A stretch of DNA of 8,958 nucleotides from Candidatus Solincola jinzensis (lineage in GTDB: Bacteria; Actinomycetota; Geothermincolia; Geothermincolales; RBG-13-55-18), in the NCBI GenBank assembly GCA_015711875.1, contig JACVJG010000081.1:1-8958 (forward strand), given 5' to 3'. This document shows, in pieces, positions 5,920 to 8,958 of the stretch; positions within the stretch are counted from its first letter, which is position 1, and each line of letters opens with the position of its first letter. The translations under genes and the position numbers were made by a program. The notes beneath the pieces are model-generated. The model did not search any database and had not been told where the DNA came from. It saw only the letters and a program-made list of their open reading frames with translations.

Positions 5920-7179
5920 ATGAAGGTATTTCGGAGAGAGGATTTCACGAGCCTGGAGGAACTGAGAAAGGCCCTGGGCTGGGGCTTCTGGATGGAGGAA
6001 GACCAGGCCGTGGAGGTCAAGGAGATCATCGCGAGGGTAAGGCGGGATGGTGACACGGCCCTTTACGAGCTCACGAAGGAGTTAGACGGAGTCGATATCT
6101 CCTCCCGGGGAATCCGTGTCACCAAAGCCGAGATCGAAGCTTCATCCGCCGCGGTGGGAAGGGATTTTGCCGATGCCGCGCGTGTCGCGGTCAGGTCCAT
6201 CACCTCCTTTCATCGTCACCAGACATGGGAATCGGACTTCTGGGATTCCGAGGAAGGGGCCCGCCTGGGCCAGATGCTCAAGCCGCTGCGCCGCGTGGGG
6301 GCATATGTCCCGGGAGGGATGGCGTCGTATCCCTCCACCGCCATGATGACGGTGATTCCCGCCAAGGTCGCCGGAGTGCAGGAGATAGCGGTTTGCGTGC
6401 CCCCATCCCGAGACGGAGACGTAAACCCCTACACTCTTTTCGCGCTGAGATTGCTGGGGGTGAGCGAGGTCTACCGCGTGGGCGGCGCGCAGGCCATCGC
6501 CGCCATGGCCTACGGCACGGAGACCGTTGGTGCAGTGGAGAAGATCGTGGGTCCGGGGAACGCTTACGTGACATTAGCCAAAAAAGAGGTCTTCGGACTG
6601 GTGGGTATCGACATGCTCGCCGGGCCGAGCGAGTTGGTGATCATAGCGGACGCGGAGGCAGGGGAGGATTTCGTCGTACAGGAAATGCTGGCCCAGATGG
6701 AGCATGGTGGGGGAGCACGGGCATGCCTTATCACCACACATGAGGAATTGGCGCGCAGGGTGGGGGAACGCCTTGGGGGCTCCGACGTGCCTGGAGGCGG
6801 CACGGCCGCGGCGGTGCTGGTGGATGGCCTGGAGGAAGGGGTGAGGATCGCCAACCAACTCGCGCCCGAACACCTGCTCCTGGCAACCGCGGACTTTCCG
6901 TCCCTGCTTCCCAAGGTCAACAACGCGGGCTCCATTTTCCTGGGAACGGAATCCCCGGTGGCCCTGGGCGATTACGCCATGGGGGTAAACCACGTCCTCC
7001 CCACGCGGGGAGCGGCGCGGTACGCCTCCCCCCTGGGGGTGTACGATTTCGTCAAGCGCTCCAACATCGTCTTTTCCAATCCCAAGGCGAACCGCATACT
7101 GGGTCCGGTGGTGCAGGCCCTGGCGGAGATGGAGGGACTCGTCAATCACGCCGAGGCCATGCGCAGGCACCTGCGTTGA
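5920..7179 (+). CDS. hisD: Histidinol dehydrogenase
   Basis: HisD performs the last two oxidations of histidine synthesis, L-histidinol to L-histidine, using two NAD+ and a zinc ion in the cytoplasm. The 419-residue protein shows the family blocks: VPGGMASYPSTAMM, GGAQAIAAMAYGTE, KIVGPGNAYVTLAKK, DMLAGPSELVI, NQLAPEHLL and GDYAMGVNHVLPT. Expected zinc ligands are Gln259 and His262 (AQMEHG), Asp351 (LGDYA) and His410 (VNHAEAM); the catalytic pair is Glu317-His318 (APEHL). Nothing essential is missing. ATG 5920 was chosen because the protein then begins MKVFRREDF, as the family does. GGAGG at 5901-5905 is rather far (14 bases), and a weaker AGGG is closer; the upstream in-frame TTG 5896 precedes the ribosome site. 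A possible terminator just after the stop suggests that hisD ends its transcript, separate from hisB. Confidence 0.96.
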   Translation: MKVFRREDFTSLEELRKALGWGFWMEEDQAVEVKEIIARVRRDGDTALYELTKELDGVDISSRGIRVTKAEIEASSAAVGRDFADAARVAVRSITSFHRHQTWESDFWDSEEGARLGQMLKPLRRVGAYVPGGMASYPSTAMMTVIPAKVAGVQEIAVCVPPSRDGDVNPYTLFALRLLGVSEVYRVGGAQAIAAMAYGTETVGAVEKIVGPGNAYVTLAKKEVFGLVGIDMLAGPSELVIIADAEAGEDFVVQEMLAQMEHGGGARACLITTHEELARRVGERLGGSDVPGGGTAAAVLVDGLEEGVRIANQLAPEHLLLATADFPSLLPKVNNAGSIFLGTESPVALGDYAMGVNHVLPTRGAARYASPLGVYDFVKRSNIVFSNPKANRILGPVVQALAEMEGLVNHAEAMRRHLR

Positions 7180-7181
7180 GC

Positions 7182-7205
7182 GCCTGCGCCTACAGCGGGC
7201 TTTTT
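7182..7205 (+). terminator. Probable weak intrinsic terminator after hisD
   Basis: GCCTGC (7182-7187) can pair with GCGGGC (7195-7200) as a six-pair stem with one G-U pair and a 7-base loop, followed directly by TTTTT (7201-7205). It starts 3 bases after the hisD stop. The stem is short, so termination may be partial. Confidence 0.5.
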
Positions 7206-7209
7206 GTGC

Positions 7210-7222
7210 TAATCTATTGTGC
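7210..7222 (+). promoter_or_regulatory. Leaderless-type -10 element for hisB
   Basis: TAATCT (7210-7215) fits the TANNNT form of the -10 hexamer and lies exactly 7 bases before the hisB ATG at 7223. With this spacing the transcript would begin at or next to the A of the start codon, as in leaderless mRNAs that are common in Actinobacteria. There is no Shine-Dalgarno before hisB, which agrees. No convincing -35 was found; the terminator hairpin occupies that place. Confidence 0.5.
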
Positions 7223-7807
7223 ATGAGAAAAGCGAGCCTGGAGAGGAATACCGCCGAGACGCGGGTCAAGCTGGACCTGTTCCTTGACGGTGACGGGCGG
7301 TGCGAGGTGTCCACGGGCATAGGTTTTTTCGACCACATGCTTGAGCTTCTGGCCTACCACGCCTGCATGGACCTCAGCCTTGAGGCGAAAGGAGACCTCG
7401 AGGTGGACCAGCACCACACCGTCGAGGACGTAGGGCTATGTCTCGGTAGGGCGCTCAAGGAGGCACTAGGGGGCAAGGAGGGCATCGAACGCTACGGATG
7501 GGCCCTTCTTCCCATGGACGAGGCTCTTTGTATGGTGGCCCTTGACCTCAGCGGCAGGCCGCACCTCTCCTACGAGCTCGAGCTTCCATCACGATTGGTC
7601 TCCGATTTCGACCCCACCTGCCTGCGGGAATTCCTACAGGCCATGGTGAACGAGGCGGGGATCACCCTGCACGTAAAGGGCCTGGCCGGGGCGAACCCGC
7701 ATCATGTCATGGAGGCGGCATTCAAGGGCATCGGCAGGGCTCTGGGAACGGCCGCCAGCCACGCGTCCAGGCGCAGGGGGGCGCCCTCCAGCAAGGGAAC
7801 CCTTTAA
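7223..7807 (+). CDS. hisB: Imidazoleglycerol-phosphate dehydratase
   Basis: HisB dehydrates imidazole glycerol phosphate to imidazole acetol phosphate, using Mn2+ in a large homo-oligomer. The 194-residue protein is complete and monofunctional, without the N-terminal histidinol-phosphatase domain found in enterobacterial HisB. Metal-site motifs are GFFDHMLE (His38), the first HHTVED (His64, His65, Glu68) and NPHHVMEAAFKG (His160, His161, Glu164). The start (RKASLERNTAET) and end (PSSKGTL) match the usual family limits. ATG 7223 fits the family; an in-frame TTG at 7217 has no better ribosome site. No Shine-Dalgarno is visible, and a -10-like TAATCT lies 7 bases upstream, so leaderless translation is likely. 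hisH follows after 17 bp. A separate histidinol phosphatase must be encoded elsewhere. Confidence 0.96.
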   Translation: MRKASLERNTAETRVKLDLFLDGDGRCEVSTGIGFFDHMLELLAYHACMDLSLEAKGDLEVDQHHTVEDVGLCLGRALKEALGGKEGIERYGWALLPMDEALCMVALDLSGRPHLSYELELPSRLVSDFDPTCLREFLQAMVNEAGITLHVKGLAGANPHHVMEAAFKGIGRALGTAASHASRRRGAPSSKGTL

Positions 7808-7824
7808 GGGACGAGGTGTCCACC

Positions 7825-8430
7825 ATGATCTGCATCGTCGATTACGGCATGGGAAACCTGCGCAGCGTGGAAAAAGCCTTTGCTTTCCTGGGCCAAAAGG
7901 CGGTCGTGACCTCGGACCCGGAGATCGTGCTCTCCGCCTCCGGAGTGGTGCTTCCCGGCGTGGGAGCCTTCGGCGACGCCGCGAAGGAGCTGGCGGAAAG
8001 GGGTTTGACCGACCCGCTGCGCGAGTCGATCGCCTCCGGTGTCCCTTTCCTGGGTATATGCCTGGGCTTGCAACTCCTTTTCGCGGAGAGCGAGGAGAGC
8101 CCTGGAACGCAGGGCTTGGGGATACTCCCTGGCAGGGTGGTGCGTTTTCCCTCGCGTGTGAAGATCCCGCATATGGGTTGGAACGACATCCGGACCTTGA
8201 GGCCCCATCCTGTACTTGAGGGGATAAAGGACGGATCCTATTTCTATTTCGTTCACTCCTATTACGTGGTCCCGGAAAGAGAGGAGCATCGGCTTACCCT
8301 CACCGAGTACGGGGATGATTTCGTCTCGGGTGTGGCTTGTGACAACCTGGTGGCTTTCCAGTTCCACCCCGAGAAGAGCTCCGGCGCGGGCTTGAGGCTC
8401 CTGGAGAACTTCGCTTCCATGTGCGCGTGA
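7825..8430 (+). CDS. hisH: Imidazole glycerol phosphate synthase, glutaminase subunit
   Basis: HisH is the class I glutamine amidotransferase that releases ammonia from glutamine and passes it through the HisF barrel, producing imidazole glycerol phosphate and AICAR. The 201-residue protein shows VDYGMGNLRS at the start, PGVGAFGDA, the nucleophile Cys79 in LGICLGLQ, HMGWNDI, FVHSYYV, and the His181/Glu183 part of the triad in FQFHPEKSS. All catalytic residues are present. ATG 7825 is preferred because GAGGTG lies 6 bases before it and MICIVDYG is the family's normal beginning; GTG 7816 would add three residues. It follows hisB by 17 bp, and hisA starts 10 bp after its stop, so hisB, hisH and hisA form one unit. 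Its partner HisF is expected beyond the right edge. Confidence 0.96.
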   Translation: MICIVDYGMGNLRSVEKAFAFLGQKAVVTSDPEIVLSASGVVLPGVGAFGDAAKELAERGLTDPLRESIASGVPFLGICLGLQLLFAESEESPGTQGLGILPGRVVRFPSRVKIPHMGWNDIRTLRPHPVLEGIKDGSYFYFVHSYYVVPEREEHRLTLTEYGDDFVSGVACDNLVAFQFHPEKSSGAGLRLLENFASMCA

Positions 8431-8440
8431 GGAGTGAAAG

Positions 8441-8958
8441 GTGTTTCGCATCTATCCCGCCGTCGACATCAAGGGAGGCCGCTGCGTTCGCCTTTACCGG
8501 GGAGATATGGACAGGGAAACGGTTTACGCCCAGTGGCCTTGGGAGGCCGCGCTGGCATGGGAGCGAGAGGGCGCGACGTTTCTCCACGTCGTAGACCTTG
8601 ACGGGGCGAGGGAGGGCAGGCCGGTCAACCTGGACGCGGTGCGGGCCATCCTAGAGGCGGTCAGCGTGTCCGTGCAGGTCGGCGGGGGATTGCGCAGCGG
8701 GGACGATGTCGAGCTCATGCTTTCGCTGGGAGCCGCCAGGGTGGTCCTCGGGACCAAGGCTCTCGAGGACCCGGATTTTGCCTCAGAGATGATAGGGGAA
8801 TACGGCGAGCGCGTCATCGTCAGCGTGGACGCGCGGGGAGGCAAGGTGGCACTGCGGGGTTGGGAGGAGCATTCGGGGATCGGGATGGATGAGGCGGTCG
8901 AGACCCTTGTCTCACTGGGAGCAAGGCGTATCATCTTCACGGACATCAACCGCGACGG
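8441..8958 (+). CDS. hisA: ProFAR isomerase HisA, N-terminal 172 residues, cut by right edge
   Basis: HisA converts ProFAR to PRFAR by an Amadori rearrangement in a TIM barrel. The gene starts at GTG 8441, with GGAG (8431-8434) 6 bases upstream, right after the hisH stop. It stays open to the window end (172 codons plus two bases). The protein begins (M)FRIYPAVDIKGGRCVRL, with catalytic Asp9, followed by the family blocks FLHVVDLDGAREGRPVN, VQVGGGLRS (phosphate binding) and VSVDARGG with the second catalytic Asp130, and IIFTDINRD at the edge. These blocks look like ordinary HisA rather than the bifunctional PriA (HisA/TrpF) of Streptomyces and Mycobacterium, but this cannot be settled without the full sequence. 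The C-terminal part of the barrel lies outside the window. Confidence 0.95.
   Translation, partial: MFRIYPAVDIKGGRCVRLYRGDMDRETVYAQWPWEAALAWEREGATFLHVVDLDGAREGRPVNLDAVRAILEAVSVSVQVGGGLRSGDDVELMLSLGAARVVLGTKALEDPDFASEMIGEYGERVIVSVDARGGKVALRGWEEHSGIGMDEAVETLVSLGARRIIFTDINRD

Noticed and set aside
6574..7338. A 254-codon - strand frame opposite hisD and hisB
   Set aside because: It covers the conserved catalytic blocks of HisD on the other strand and crosses the hisD-hisB gap with its terminator; it is an antisense shadow.
8441..8958. Calling the last gene bifunctional priA (HisA/TrpF)
   Set aside because: The visible motifs (LHVVDLDGA, IIFTDINRD) look like ordinary HisA, and the C-terminal half needed to decide is outside the window.

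Overview
The window is GC-rich bacterial chromosome, mostly coding on the + strand. The right two thirds hold the replicative polymerase gene dnaE followed by hisD, hisB, hisH and the start of hisA. The left third holds two small paralogous winged-helix proteins, a stand-alone Fe-S PD-(D/E)XK nuclease on the - strand, and the probable start of another - strand gene cut by the window edge. No CRISPR array, tRNA, rRNA, IS element or integrase was seen. The polymerase is a DnaE1 with a PHP domain whose metal ligands all look intact. The his genes follow the D-(C)-B-H-A order known from Actinobacteria, and hisB shows a leaderless-type promoter. These traits suggest a GC-rich actinobacterial or related lineage, but the taxonomy is inference only.

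Layout. 1-201 (-): partial hypothetical gene. 243-563 and 771-1250 (+): two winged-helix proteins that align without gaps over about 46 residues. 1274-2143 (-): RecB-like nuclease with four Fe-S cysteines, convergent with the second winged-helix gene and divergent from dnaE. 2144-2407: shared divergent control region with a perfect TATAAT and a 16-bp perfect palindrome. 2408-5845 (+): dnaE, best read from a TTG codon with a strong Shine-Dalgarno. 5920-7179: hisD. 7180-7222: a short hairpin with a T-run, then a -10 hexamer placed for leaderless transcription of hisB. 7223-7807: hisB. 7825-8430: hisH. 8441-8958: hisA, which has a GTG start and runs off the right edge.

How the genes work together. 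HisB (imidazoleglycerol-phosphate dehydratase), HisH (glutaminase subunit of IGP synthase), HisA (ProFAR isomerase) and HisD (histidinol dehydrogenase) carry out middle and final steps of histidine synthesis. HisF, expected just past the right edge, would complete the synthase. HisC, which usually lies between hisD and hisB in Actinobacteria, is absent from that place. No classical mobile or defence island is visible. The least explained parts are the winged-helix pair, the lone Fe-S nuclease and the control sequences before dnaE and hisB.
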